The notes under the pieces are model-generated. The model saw only the letters and a list, made by a program, of their open reading frames with translations. It was not told the DNA's origin and searched no databases. Source: CAVQBP01 sp963710745 (GTDB lineage: Bacteria > Bacteroidota > Ignavibacteria > Ignavibacteriales > Ignavibacteriaceae). From it: a DNA stretch of 64,000 nt. This document shows positions 1-9,101 of this stretch, piece by piece. Each line of letters opens with the position of its first letter. Within the stretch, counting starts at the first letter, position 1. A program made the translations under genes and the position numbers. Location: NCBI GenBank assembly GCA_963710745.1, contig CAVQBP010000023.1, positions 209,664-273,663 of the forward strand, in the 5' to 3' direction.

Positions 1-192
1 AATTAAGAAACAAAGTATGGATAAGATCAGTAAATTAAAATCTCAACTAACCCGGCTTAATCAAACCTTTCACTTGATTCAGGGATTCCGGGAAATTAAA
101 GTTGATTTTTTTATAACTGTATAATATTCTATAATTATTTTTTTTTCACAGGCAGCCAATATTACAGGAGATCGCAGCTGCAAAGCACAATA

Positions 193-2097
193 TTATGCAG
201 GTTTCAATATAACTGAAAATGTAGAGCCTTCATCCTTCCTGCTTTTAACAACAAGATCCGCATCATTCAGCTCAATATATTTTTTTGTAAGAGCTAATCC
301 CAATCCTGTCCCCTCAAATTTTCTTGTATATCCGTCATCCTCCTGGGAAAAAGGTTCAAACAATTTCTGCATATAACTTTCGGATATACCTATGCCGGTA
401 TCTTTTATATCTACGAAGATTTTATTCTGATTTTTGTGCATAGAAATTTCGACGCATCCTTTGTTTGTGTATTTAATTGCATTATCAATTAAATTCTGAA
501 ATGCCTGTGTTATTGTATATTCATCTGCTTTAACTTCGGGCAGCCCAATAACAACATCAAATTTTAATTCTATATTCTTTCTCTTTGCAGTTGAAGTAAA
601 TTCATTTACAAGATTTTTTAACAGCGGGTTTAAATCCAATGACCTGATATTAATTTCCTGTTTGCCGGTCTGCAGCAGCGACATATTCAGAATGAGATCG
701 ATCGTACGCAATAATCTTTTACCGCTATGGTTTATTGCTTCAAAGGCATCTTCAAATTCATTATCCATCCGCTCTTTTAATTCCTCCCGGATCATATAAT
801 TATAGCTTAGAATAATGTTAAGTGGGCTCCTGATTTCATGTGACACCTGGGCAAGAAAAGTAGATTTAAGCCTGTCCGATTCTTCGGCTTTTTCCTTGGC
901 AATAATTAATTCTTTTTCAGTCAATTTAATTTCATGAACATCGCTGACTGTACCGGAAGTACCTAATATATTTTTATTTTCATCATAAGACATTCTTGCA
1001 TTAACTTCTACCCAGCGGTATTCATTCTTTTTTGTTTTAAATCTGGTGATAAACCTGATAAACGGTTTTTTCTGGTAAATAATATTAACAAACTGATCAA
1101 CGCAGTATTTTCTTTCTTCGGGATGAACATAATCGAGCAAATTTTTTCCGATTGTTTCCTCATACGGATACCCGGTTATTTCGGTCCAGAAAGGATTTAT
1201 AAATGAAATGCTCCCCTCGGCATCTGTTTGAAATATAACTTCTCTAACCTGTTCAACGACTGAACGGTATTTCTTCTCACTCATTTCAAGGATTTTTCTT
1301 GCTTCCTTATTTTCGCTGATATCACTTAAAGCTCCTATCGTTCCAATAATCTCACCTTTGCTGTTCTTATAAGGTGAACCGCTTATATTAACCCAGAATG
1401 AATTTCCATCTTTTTTTTGAACTTTAATTTCATATCTATCCGACACACCTGAATATCTAAGCTTCGTTTTTTGAAGGACTTTTCCCCAATCTTTTCTGGC
1501 GAAAAATAAATTATAAGCATAATTCCCTATTATTTCTTCCAAAGAGAACCCGGTCATTTCACATAATCTTTTATTTGCAAAAATGATCCTGTCGTACAGA
1601 TCTGAAATAATCACTCCTTCGGTTAAACTTTCAACTAAATTTTTATGAAGTTCTTCATTTTCCCTAAGAGTTTCTTCAGCTTTCTTCACAGAATTAAAAT
1701 CAAAACATGAACCCATAAAACCTGAAAAATCCCCGTTCTCATCAAAATAAGGTACACCTTTTTCCAGTATCCAATGATATTCATTATCATGTCTTCTCAA
1801 CCTGTATTCCATTACATATTCTTTTCTAGCATCGAAATTCGTCTTGTAGGTTGAATAACAATAATCGAGATCCTCGGGATGGATACTTTTTGTCCAGCCT
1901 TCGCCTTTTTCCTGCTCAATTGTTTTGCCTGTAAAATTAAGCCAGAGCTTATTAAAGTAAAAAATGCTTCCCTTAGCATCAGCCATCCAGATCATAAACG
2001 GAGCAGAATCAGCCAGATTTGTAAAAATATTTTCTTTAGAAAATAAATTTGATTCAACAATAACTTTTTTTCCTGATTTTTTACGATTTTCTTTCAT
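193..2097 (-). CDS. PAS-PAS-PAS sensor histidine kinase
   Basis: Cytoplasmic-looking sensor kinase of about 634 residues with no obvious membrane segment. Three PAS domains in tandem (roughly residues 25-140, 150-270 and 280-400) are followed by a HisKA domain with the H-box VSHEIRSPLN and a HATPase_c domain with N-box NLIDNAIKYT, G1 DTGIGIS and G2 GTGLGLAL, so it should be catalytically competent. An in-frame TTG lies 12 bases upstream, but the ATG at 2097 is the more likely start. It is the last gene of a minus-strand run of three signalling genes (85 bp after the previous one) and has no response regulator of its own next to it. The signal is unknown. Confidence 0.9.
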   Translation of the reverse strand: MKENRKKSGKKVIVESNLFSKENIFTNLADSAPFMIWMADAKGSIFYFNKLWLNFTGKTIEQEKGEGWTKSIHPEDLDYCYSTYKTNFDARKEYVMEYRLRRHDNEYHWILEKGVPYFDENGDFSGFMGSCFDFNSVKKAEETLRENEELHKNLVESLTEGVIISDLYDRIIFANKRLCEMTGFSLEEIIGNYAYNLFFARKDWGKVLQKTKLRYSGVSDRYEIKVQKKDGNSFWVNISGSPYKNSKGEIIGTIGALSDISENKEARKILEMSEKKYRSVVEQVREVIFQTDAEGSISFINPFWTEITGYPYEETIGKNLLDYVHPEERKYCVDQFVNIIYQKKPFIRFITRFKTKKNEYRWVEVNARMSYDENKNILGTSGTVSDVHEIKLTEKELIIAKEKAEESDRLKSTFLAQVSHEIRSPLNIILSYNYMIREELKERMDNEFEDAFEAINHSGKRLLRTIDLILNMSLLQTGKQEINIRSLDLNPLLKNLVNEFTSTAKRKNIELKFDVVIGLPEVKADEYTITQAFQNLIDNAIKYTNKGCVEISMHKNQNKIFVDIKDTGIGISESYMQKLFEPFSQEDDGYTRKFEGTGLGLALTKKYIELNDADLVVKSRKDEGSTFSVILKPA

Positions 2098-2194
2098 ACT
2101 TAAACACAATTATAACATTCTATTAATAAAATTACAGCAGCATTCTTTATCTACTATAAGGTTAAAAAGACCAGCATTAAATAATTTATTCACT

Positions 2195-3328
2195 TTAGCT
2201 TTTTGAGATAGGCAAAGTAAAATTTACACAGGTACCTTTATTAATTTCACTAATAACTTCTATTTTACCTTCATTCTTTTCAATGAACTCTTTTGTTAAC
2301 AATAATCCGAGCCCAGTTCCCATTTCATTATTGGTTCCCGGAATAACTTTTTTCACATTTAAAACAAATAATTTATCGAGTGATTCTTTATCCATACCTG
2401 CTCCTTTATCTTCTATACTGATTTTTATATAATTCCCCTCTTTTGCTGCAGAGATTTCAATATATCCGTTTTTATAAGAATATTTAATTGCATTTACCAA
2501 TAAATTATAAAATATTGAATTCAACATATTGGCATCTGCATAAACCGAGATTTCCTTATTTACATAATTAATAATCTTAACTGATTTTTTATCCGCCGTA
2601 TTTTTTAATACATCGGAATTATCCTCTACTATTTTACGCAAATTTACAGAAACAGGATTAAAATCTATATCCTTGATCTGAATTCGTGAAAATTGGATCA
2701 GGTTGTTAAGCAGACTATATATTTGTTTGCTTGAAAAATAAAGGGATGAAATATAAAGCTGTATATCTTCAGGACTTAATTCCTTATACTCGTTTTTTAA
2801 TATTTCCGAAAATCCTATTACCGAGTCAAGAGGATCTCTTAAGTTAAAAGAAATTATTGAATAAAACTGATCTTTCTTTTCATTTAAATCTTCCAGTTCT
2901 TTAGCTAGCAGACGGTATTTCTTTTCACTTGCAATCAGTTTCTCTTCTATCTTATTTTTATATATGGCCATTTCTACTGTTGAAAGAAGCACCTTTTCTT
3001 CAAAAGGTTTTAAGATGTAGCCGTATGGTTCTGTTAATTTTGCGCTTTTTAACGTTTCCGTATCTGCATATGCAGTTAAATAAATTACGGGAACATTCAT
3101 CACACCTTTTATTCTTGCTGCCGCTTCAACACCTGTAATAGGACCGTTCAGCATAACATCCATTATAATAAGATCCGGTTTTTCTTCAACCGCTTTCTTA
3201 ATTGCTTTCTCTCCGGAGGCTACTATGTCAAGGACATCATAATTAAGGTTTAAAAGCATCCTCTTAAGATCAAATGCAACAATGCTTTCATCCTCAACAA
3301 TTAAAATCTTTGCTTTTTGTTCTTCCAT
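2195..3328 (-). CDS. Receiver-HisKA-like-HATPase protein lacking the phospho-accepting His
   Basis: A 377-residue protein. An N-terminal response-regulator receiver domain (about residues 7-122, phospho-acceptor Asp57 in IIMDVML, conserved Lys in ILKPFE) is followed by a short linker, a HisKA-like dimerisation region and a HATPase_c domain (N-box NLLVNAIKYS, G1 DKGAGM, G2 GTGLGLLL). The H-box reads IISFNLRDPLDSVIGF where the neighbouring kinase has LISHDLRSPFNSLLGF, so the phospho-accepting His is replaced by Phe (about residue 161). I infer a signalling protein that receives phosphate on its receiver but cannot autophosphorylate in the normal way. It lies 13 bp downstream of the PAS-PAS-GAF kinase and is probably co-transcribed with it. 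Confidence 0.85.
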   Translation of the reverse strand: MEEQKAKILIVEDESIVAFDLKRMLLNLNYDVLDIVASGEKAIKKAVEEKPDLIIMDVMLNGPITGVEAAARIKGVMNVPVIYLTAYADTETLKSAKLTEPYGYILKPFEEKVLLSTVEMAIYKNKIEEKLIASEKKYRLLAKELEDLNEKKDQFYSIISFNLRDPLDSVIGFSEILKNEYKELSPEDIQLYISSLYFSSKQIYSLLNNLIQFSRIQIKDIDFNPVSVNLRKIVEDNSDVLKNTADKKSVKIINYVNKEISVYADANMLNSIFYNLLVNAIKYSYKNGYIEISAAKEGNYIKISIEDKGAGMDKESLDKLFVLNVKKVIPGTNNEMGTGLGLLLTKEFIEKNEGKIEVISEINKGTCVNFTLPISKS

Positions 3329-3341
3329 AAAAGATCCAATT

Positions 3342-5357
3342 TTATTCTATAGATTTTGAATTTTCTACAATTGGAAATGAGAAAATAAAGGAAGTCCCCT
3401 CGTTCAATTTACTTTTTACTTTTATGTGCCCGTTATTCTTTGCAATAAAATCTTTAACCAGCAACAGCCCCAATCCTGAACCATATTCTTTTTCAGTACC
3501 GGGCACAGAACGCATATGTTCCTTGAATACTTTTTGCAGATCGTTTTTACTGATTCCGATTCCGGAATCTTCAATGTGAACTTCGATCTGGTGAGGTTTG
3601 TTGAAAAAAGTTACTATATGAGTATATATTCTTATATCACCACCTTTTTTAGTGAATTTAACAGCATTTGATATTAAATTCTGAAGAACAGAATTCAGCA
3701 TGTCTTCATCTGCCAAAACAAAAGCATCATTATCAATATCCGTCAATAAGTTAAGCTGCTTTTTAAGAATATTCCCTTTCAGCATTCTTAAACTTTTCTG
3801 TATAGTTTTTTTCATACTGAGTTTAACCGGGGAAAATTCAAATTTACCCATCTGGAATCTTGAAAACTGAAGGAGATTTGTAGTCATTCCATACAAACTC
3901 CTTGCTGATTCATTTATAACATTAATGTATTCTTTTATTTCTTCCTGTGTAAGTGAATCGTATTCATTTGTTAAAATATCAGCGAAGCCAAGAAGTGAAT
4001 TAAACGGGCTTCGAAGATCGTGAGAAATAAGTGAAAACAATTTATCTTTTGAATTATTTATCTCCTTAAGCTCAGCAATCATTATGTTTCTTTCTTCTTC
4101 TACCTTTTTTCGTTCAATTGCACGTGAGATAGGATAAGTAATAACTTCCAGTATTTCTTTTTCTTTTTCAGTATAAGTACTCTCATTCTGATAATCCTGG
4201 ACAACAAGAGCACCAATAGTATTGTCAAGAATTTTTAACGGGATTCCAAGCCAGATAGCCGAAGGAGATCCGACTAATTCGACTTTCCCTTCTTTAACAA
4301 ATTGCTCATCAGTTTTTCTATTTATAAGAGCCGGCTTTCCTGTCCTTATAACAAACTCTGTCAAACCTCTGCCGAATTTTTTAGGAGGTGCTTCGGTATC
4401 AATCTGATCGACAAAATAAGGAAAAGCCAGTGAATCATTTTCTTTATCGTACAAAGAAATATAAAAGTTATCTGCAGGCATTAATTTTTTTATCGAACTA
4501 TGGATAAAATTATAAAATTCCTGCAGGTTAGCTTCAGTATTAGATTCTTCAAGTATTTCCAGGATGATGCGCTGAACCCTTTGCTGCTTAATTCTGGGAG
4601 TAATATCTAGCCCGGAATAAAGTGCAAGAATTATTTTACCTTTTTCATCCCTGTCCTCTCTCTTATGCCAATTGATAATTCTTTCTTCTCCCGTTTTGGC
4701 AATTACCGACATCTCAAGAATATTATCATTGTCGTCATTATCAATTAACCGATCTTTTTTACTTTCTTTGATAAAATCAGTTACACGTTCTCCAACAATT
4801 TCATGTTCCTTATAACCTAAAAGAGTAAGACCTTTTTCATTTATAAAAGTAATTTTCCCGTTATTATCTGTAATCAGGATAATAATTTCTGCAAGGTTAA
4901 GAATAGAATTCAGACTGTCTTTTTCATCGTATAAACTGATTATGAGCTGATTTAATTTTGTTATTTCAATTAAAACACCAAGGCTGTAGTTAATTTTATT
5001 CTCTTTAGTTTTACTTAAAAAGGAGATATCCTCAACCCATTTTAATTCTTTATCTTTACTTTCTATAAGATAATTTAATATGTGCTCCTCTATAATTTCC
5101 TTCCCGGAATCAATCTGGTAATTTGACTTTTTATCCTTTACAACTTCCTGAACTATACTTGAGAACCCTTTTTGGTTAAGTTCATCCTTAGTATAACCCG
5201 TTAATTTTACCACAGAATCACTCATAAAATCATATTGCTTCTTGTCAAAATCAAATTTATACAGCACATTTTGTTTATTAATCAAGAGGTGATGCAATTG
5301 ATTAGACGCGGTAGTAACAGATTCCAGGATTATTCTATGCTCTTTTTTTTCTGCCAT
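3342..5357 (-). CDS. PAS-PAS-GAF sensor histidine kinase
   Basis: A 671-residue sensor kinase without clear membrane segments. Domains in order: a divergent PAS (about 30-135), a second PAS (about 150-260), GAF (about 275-425), HisKA with an intact H-box (ISHDLRSPFNSLLGF) and HATPase_c (N-box NLISNAVKFT, G1 DSGIGIS, G2 GSGLGLLL). It is the first gene of the minus-strand signalling cluster. The next gene has a very similar kinase core but lacks the catalytic His, so the two probably arose by duplication and may form a heteromeric relay (inference). The ligand is unknown. Confidence 0.9.
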   Translation of the reverse strand: MAEKKEHRIILESVTTASNQLHHLLINKQNVLYKFDFDKKQYDFMSDSVVKLTGYTKDELNQKGFSSIVQEVVKDKKSNYQIDSGKEIIEEHILNYLIESKDKELKWVEDISFLSKTKENKINYSLGVLIEITKLNQLIISLYDEKDSLNSILNLAEIIILITDNNGKITFINEKGLTLLGYKEHEIVGERVTDFIKESKKDRLIDNDDNDNILEMSVIAKTGEERIINWHKREDRDEKGKIILALYSGLDITPRIKQQRVQRIILEILEESNTEANLQEFYNFIHSSIKKLMPADNFYISLYDKENDSLAFPYFVDQIDTEAPPKKFGRGLTEFVIRTGKPALINRKTDEQFVKEGKVELVGSPSAIWLGIPLKILDNTIGALVVQDYQNESTYTEKEKEILEVITYPISRAIERKKVEEERNIMIAELKEINNSKDKLFSLISHDLRSPFNSLLGFADILTNEYDSLTQEEIKEYINVINESARSLYGMTTNLLQFSRFQMGKFEFSPVKLSMKKTIQKSLRMLKGNILKKQLNLLTDIDNDAFVLADEDMLNSVLQNLISNAVKFTKKGGDIRIYTHIVTFFNKPHQIEVHIEDSGIGISKNDLQKVFKEHMRSVPGTEKEYGSGLGLLLVKDFIAKNNGHIKVKSKLNEGTSFIFSFPIVENSKSIE

Positions 5358-5816
5358 ATTTCCAGAGTAATATTCTATTGATAGGTAAATTTAATAATTT
5401 TTTAACTTATTATTCCCTAAAACATTTCTTACATAATTATACTTCTTAAAAATTAATTTATTGTAACCTGATATGGGAACAATAATTTTCAGAAAATAAA
5501 ATCCAATTTATCAATTATTCTAATATAGGATATATTTATTTTTACGGGCAATATAAACTTAAATCCGGTTTGGTTTTTGATCATTTAATTAACGAAGATA
5601 ATTTTATGTGAGAAGAATATTTGAAAATACAAAAATATTAATTAAAAGAATAAAATAATTTCAAATAAAATCATCTAAAACAACCCGGTATTATAAACAA
5701 TTCCGGAAATAATAAACGTCAAAAATTAGTGCATAATCTTGACTATTTTGAGCATAATAATTATTTTTATGTAGATTAAATCTAAATAATAATAATGATT
5801 TTATAGTTAAATTGAG
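5358..5816. other. AT-rich divergent intergenic region upstream of feoA
   Basis: About 460 bp with no credible gene, lying between the leftward kinase gene and the rightward feoAB operon. It must hold promoters for both. The only discrete element I see is a short palindrome at 5772-5784. Confidence 0.6.
5772..5784. promoter_or_regulatory. Palindrome upstream of feoA, possible metal-regulator operator
   Basis: TAGATT-A-AATCTA is a perfect inverted repeat with 6-base arms around one central base, 33 bp before the feoA start. Iron-uptake operons are usually repressed by Fur or DtxR/MntR family proteins that bind such palindromes. The sequence matches neither family consensus well, so the assignment is tentative. 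Confidence 0.3.
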
Positions 5817-6038
5817 ATGAGAACAGCAGCAGAATTAAAATTCGGAGAAAGAGTTACAATAACAGGGATTATTGAAAATCATCCTTCATCCAGAAGGATA
5901 CTGGAGGTAGGATTTACACCCGGGCAGGAAATCGAATTAATGAATAAATCAATATTTAATGATCCGTTAGCATTTTCTGTTCGAGGTACATTAATTGCTA
6001 TAAGAAAGAATGAAGCAGATTGCATAATAGTAGCATGA
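5817..6038 (+). CDS. feoA: FeoA, ferrous iron transport accessory protein
   Basis: A 73-residue protein with the SH3-like FeoA fold. The pattern ILEVGFTPGQEIELMNK followed by DPLAFSVRGTLIAIRK is typical of the family. FeoA is a small cytoplasmic partner of the ferrous iron permease FeoB. Its stop codon overlaps the feoB start as ATGA, so the two genes are translationally coupled. Confidence 0.93.
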   Translation: MRTAAELKFGERVTITGIIENHPSSRRILEVGFTPGQEIELMNKSIFNDPLAFSVRGTLIAIRKNEADCIIVA

Positions 6039-8077
6039 GCTTCCCAACTTTAGATAAAGTTCCGCTTTTAACACTTGTAGGACCTCCAAACTCAGGGAAA
6101 ACAACACTTTTCAATTACCTCAGCGGGAAAAACCTTAAGACTGTAAATTACCCCGGTGCAACAGTAGAATATTCAATTGCACAGCTTAATGAAAAATTTA
6201 AATTTAATGCTGAAGTACTTGATTCCCCGGGTATTATAAGTCTGGTACCCAATTCGCCCGATGAATATATTGCAGTAGATTCATTATACTCCCATCCCGA
6301 ATACGGCATTCCGGATTTGGTAATAGTTACTATAGATGCGAGCCAGATGTCCAGGCATCTGCTTCTTGCCAAACAAATGATTGATTCCGAATTTAATATA
6401 ATTATTGCACTCACAATGGTTGATATACTGACAAAACGCGGACTGGACATATCAGAGAAAGAGCTCGCTAAAGAATTGAATTGCTGCGTTGTTAAAATTG
6501 ACGGGAGATCCGGTGAAGGCGTTACTAACCTGATTGAGACAATTGAACAAAATTTAGAAAGGATTAAATCAAAAAGAAAGAAACTGCCGATAAAGTATGA
6601 TTCTAATACGGACTTCAATTCTATTTTAGATTCCTACAAATTAATTGAATCTATTGAAAACAAAGTAATTCATAAAAACTCCTGCAGTAATAAAATAAAT
6701 GTTGAATCGGCAAATAAAAGTTTAAATGTCTTAAACAGTTTTATAAGAAATAAAAATAATTTCGAACCAGATCAAACCACATTAAAAATAGATAAGATAC
6801 TGCTTCATAAGGTGTGGGGACTATTTTTCTTCTTCATCATCATGGCCATTACATTTACTTCGATATTCTGGCTGGCAGAACCTATTATGAATCTGGTTGA
6901 TCTGCTCTTCTCTTTTCTATCTGCCGAAGCTCTTCAACTGCTGGGTAATAATTGGTTTAGTGATTTAATATCAGATGGTTTGATTAGCGGAACAGGTTCG
7001 GTTTTGGTATTTGTCCCGCAAATATTAATTTTGTTTTTAATACTGGGGCTTCTGGAAGATTCAGGCTACCTGTCACGCGGTGCAATGCTGATAGACCGGC
7101 CGCTTTCAAAAATTGGTTTAAATGGAAAATCTTTTGTCCCGATGCTTTCCGGTTTTGCCTGTGCAATTCCTGCAATAATGGCAGCCAGAACAATCTCAAA
7201 TAAGAGAGAAAGATTTTTAACAATTTTTATAATTCCGCTTATGAGCTGCAGCGCAAGACTTCCTGTCTATGCATTATTAATAGCCTTCTTAATTCCAGCA
7301 GATAAAGCATGGATTGGAGGTTTAGTTCTTGCATTGATTTATGTATTCAGCATTACCAGTTCTGTAATTGTTGCAGCCATTATGAATAAGTTCAGCCGTA
7401 AACTTGTCAAAGAAGAGGATAACTCTTCTTTCATACTGGAACTGCCTGCATACAGGCGACCCAAAATAAAAGTGGTATTAAATAATTCTATAACGAGCGC
7501 CAAAATCTACTTAAAAAGAGCAGGCCCTATAATTCTTTCATTTGCATTAATTCTCTGGATCTTAACATATTTCCCGAATTATAATCCAAATGTTAATACC
7601 CGGAATATGACACGGGAACAGGTCAGGCAGGAAAAAACCGCAGCAAGATTATCGACATCCTATGCATCAGACATCGGTAAAATAATTCAACCTGTTATGA
7701 CTCCGGTCGGAATGGACTGGCGTGTCGGAGTTTCTTTGATTGCTGCTTTTACTGCCCGTGAAGTTTTTGTTAGTTCTATGGCACTTATTTTTAAAGTAAC
7801 TTCCGATAATCAGAACGATCTTCAGGCATCTTTATTAAATGCAATGCGGGATGCAGAAATCGGGAATACCGGGAAAAAACTGTTTACTACTGCAACTATA
7901 ACAGGGTTAATTGTATTTTTTATTTTTGCGCTTCAATGTTTATCAACTGTAGCAATATCCAAAAAAGAAACCGGGAGCTGGCGAATACCAATTCTTCAGA
8001 TTTTAATATTTACATCTACAGCTTACATTCTGATGTTTATCACTGTTAACGGATTAAGGGCTGTAGGTATATCTTAA
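6035..8077 (+). CDS. feoB: FeoB, GTP-dependent ferrous iron transporter
   Basis: About 680 residues. The N-terminal G domain has a P-loop GPPNSGKT (about residues 15-22), switch region VNYPGATVEY, G3 DSPG and a divergent G4 (LTMVD in place of NKxD). The C-terminal half has the multiple membrane segments and gate domains of FeoB, including GLLEDSGYLSRGA and the conserved FVPMLSGFACAIPA. It imports Fe2+ across the inner membrane. I chose the ATG at 6035, overlapping the feoA stop as ATGA, over the in-frame TTG at 6020. No feoC follows. Slightly short for the family but complete. Confidence 0.95.
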   Translation: MSFPTLDKVPLLTLVGPPNSGKTTLFNYLSGKNLKTVNYPGATVEYSIAQLNEKFKFNAEVLDSPGIISLVPNSPDEYIAVDSLYSHPEYGIPDLVIVTIDASQMSRHLLLAKQMIDSEFNIIIALTMVDILTKRGLDISEKELAKELNCCVVKIDGRSGEGVTNLIETIEQNLERIKSKRKKLPIKYDSNTDFNSILDSYKLIESIENKVIHKNSCSNKINVESANKSLNVLNSFIRNKNNFEPDQTTLKIDKILLHKVWGLFFFFIIMAITFTSIFWLAEPIMNLVDLLFSFLSAEALQLLGNNWFSDLISDGLISGTGSVLVFVPQILILFLILGLLEDSGYLSRGAMLIDRPLSKIGLNGKSFVPMLSGFACAIPAIMAARTISNKRERFLTIFIIPLMSCSARLPVYALLIAFLIPADKAWIGGLVLALIYVFSITSSVIVAAIMNKFSRKLVKEEDNSSFILELPAYRRPKIKVVLNNSITSAKIYLKRAGPIILSFALILWILTYFPNYNPNVNTRNMTREQVRQEKTAARLSTSYASDIGKIIQPVMTPVGMDWRVGVSLIAAFTAREVFVSSMALIFKVTSDNQNDLQASLLNAMRDAEIGNTGKKLFTTATITGLIVFFIFALQCLSTVAISKKETGSWRIPILQILIFTSTAYILMFITVNGLRAVGIS

Positions 8078-8231
8078 CACACGTTGGGCCGAAAATCCAA
8101 GCATTTCCCTTCTTTTTCAATATCATGTATCTTGTATCATATCCATTTCACGGGCAAAAATTTATATTAATTAAAAGGTTCGGAAGGGATTTAAAAATTT
8201 CCGTACAGATTAGTTAAGAAGGAAAAGAAAT

Positions 8232-8336
8232 ATGAACAATATAATTTATGATAACAAAAAACATGATACACTGGGTACTTTCTACAATGTCTTTCTTCTG
8301 CTTATTGTAGTATTATTATTTGTATTTTACTTATAA
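8232..8336 (+). CDS. Small single-span membrane peptide (34 aa)
   Basis: An unrecognised short gene. A polar N-terminus (MNNIIYDNKKHDTLGTFYNV) is followed by one hydrophobic segment rich in Leu, Val and Phe that reaches the C-terminus. A purine-rich ribosome-binding site (GAAGGAAAAG) lies a few bases before the ATG, and a strong hairpin terminator follows 24 bases after the stop. These make it more credible than a chance ORF. It lies 154 bp after feoB. A link to iron transport is possible but unsupported. Confidence 0.5.
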   Translation: MNNIIYDNKKHDTLGTFYNVFLLLIVVLLFVFYL

Positions 8337-8359
8337 AACATAATTACAATTCTATATTT

Positions 8360-8390
8360 AAAGGGCGATTAACAATTCGCCCTTTCTTTT
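8360..8390. terminator. Rho-independent terminator, probably bidirectional
   Basis: AAAGGGCGA and TCGCCCTTT form a perfect 9-bp stem around an 8-base loop, followed by CTTTT on the plus strand and preceded by an A-rich stretch that gives a T-tract on the other strand. It separates the feoAB/small-peptide transcript from the convergent gene at 8402. Confidence 0.85.
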
Positions 8391-8401
8391 CCTATTCAAT
8401 T

Positions 8402-8857
8402 TTATCCCTCAGTTTTCACAGCTTTTGCGTGTACATCGGTTTTATTTGTAATTTTATTTTTATTTACTTGCAGAGTACTTTTTACCCCGCTTTTGGTTAA
8501 TTGAAAATCATCAACCGAAACTGTATCGCATTTAAAACCGTCTGATAAAGCTTTGGAAATACTCTTGTCAATATCGGAACGGGCTTCACCCGAACTGCCG
8601 TAAGATTTATAGCTCTCAGCCTGGTAAACACCTTTCTTATCACTGACAAATGTCATTGAACCATCTTCACCTTTATAAAAGGTACAAACCATATCAGGAT
8701 TACTTTTATCCTGATGGATAGGATTTCCATAAACTTTTATTACCTCAGTAAGTTTTCTACCGATCATATTATAGACATTGATATCCTGGGCAATTAATCT
8801 TCCGGATAACAAGCACAATAATATTAATAAGAGTATAATTACTTTTATAATTTTCAT
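8402..8857 (-). CDS. Secreted or periplasmic protein of unknown function
   Basis: A 151-residue protein with a clear signal peptide (hydrophobic core followed by a likely cleavage site after RLIAQ). The mature part has a repeated-strand look (TFYKGEDGSMTFVSDKKGVYQAESY) and a Lys/Thr-rich C-terminal tail. I do not recognise a family. It is transcribed convergently with the feo operon and shares its terminator. Confidence 0.65.
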   Translation of the reverse strand: MKIIKVIILLLILLCLLSGRLIAQDINVYNMIGRKLTEVIKVYGNPIHQDKSNPDMVCTFYKGEDGSMTFVSDKKGVYQAESYKSYGSSGEARSDIDKSISKALSDGFKCDTVSVDDFQLTKSGVKSTLQVNKNKITNKTDVHAKAVKTEG

Positions 8858-9101
8858 CTGATACCCCTCAAATTATTAATAGTTGAATAATTATTCTTAA
8901 AAAAAGTATACAATGCGGAGCTGCAGTAAACAGAAAGGTAAACTATCCGATGAGATCTCCCATTTAACATTTCAGCCTCATCAGCTAAAATTATAGTTAA
9001 AAATTACTACAATTTCGAGTTATATTCAATAAAAAATCAAAAGTGTATTAATTGTCTGTATGGCCACCCTTTATACCCTATGCCTTAAATCTGAAATCTC
9101 T

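Noticed and set aside
17..124. 35-codon plus-strand frame at the left edge.
   Set aside because: No ribosome-binding site and no resemblance to known peptides.
6148..6618. 156-codon open frame antisense to feoB.
   Set aside because: It lies entirely inside the well-supported feoB gene and has no ribosome-binding site or recognisable domain.
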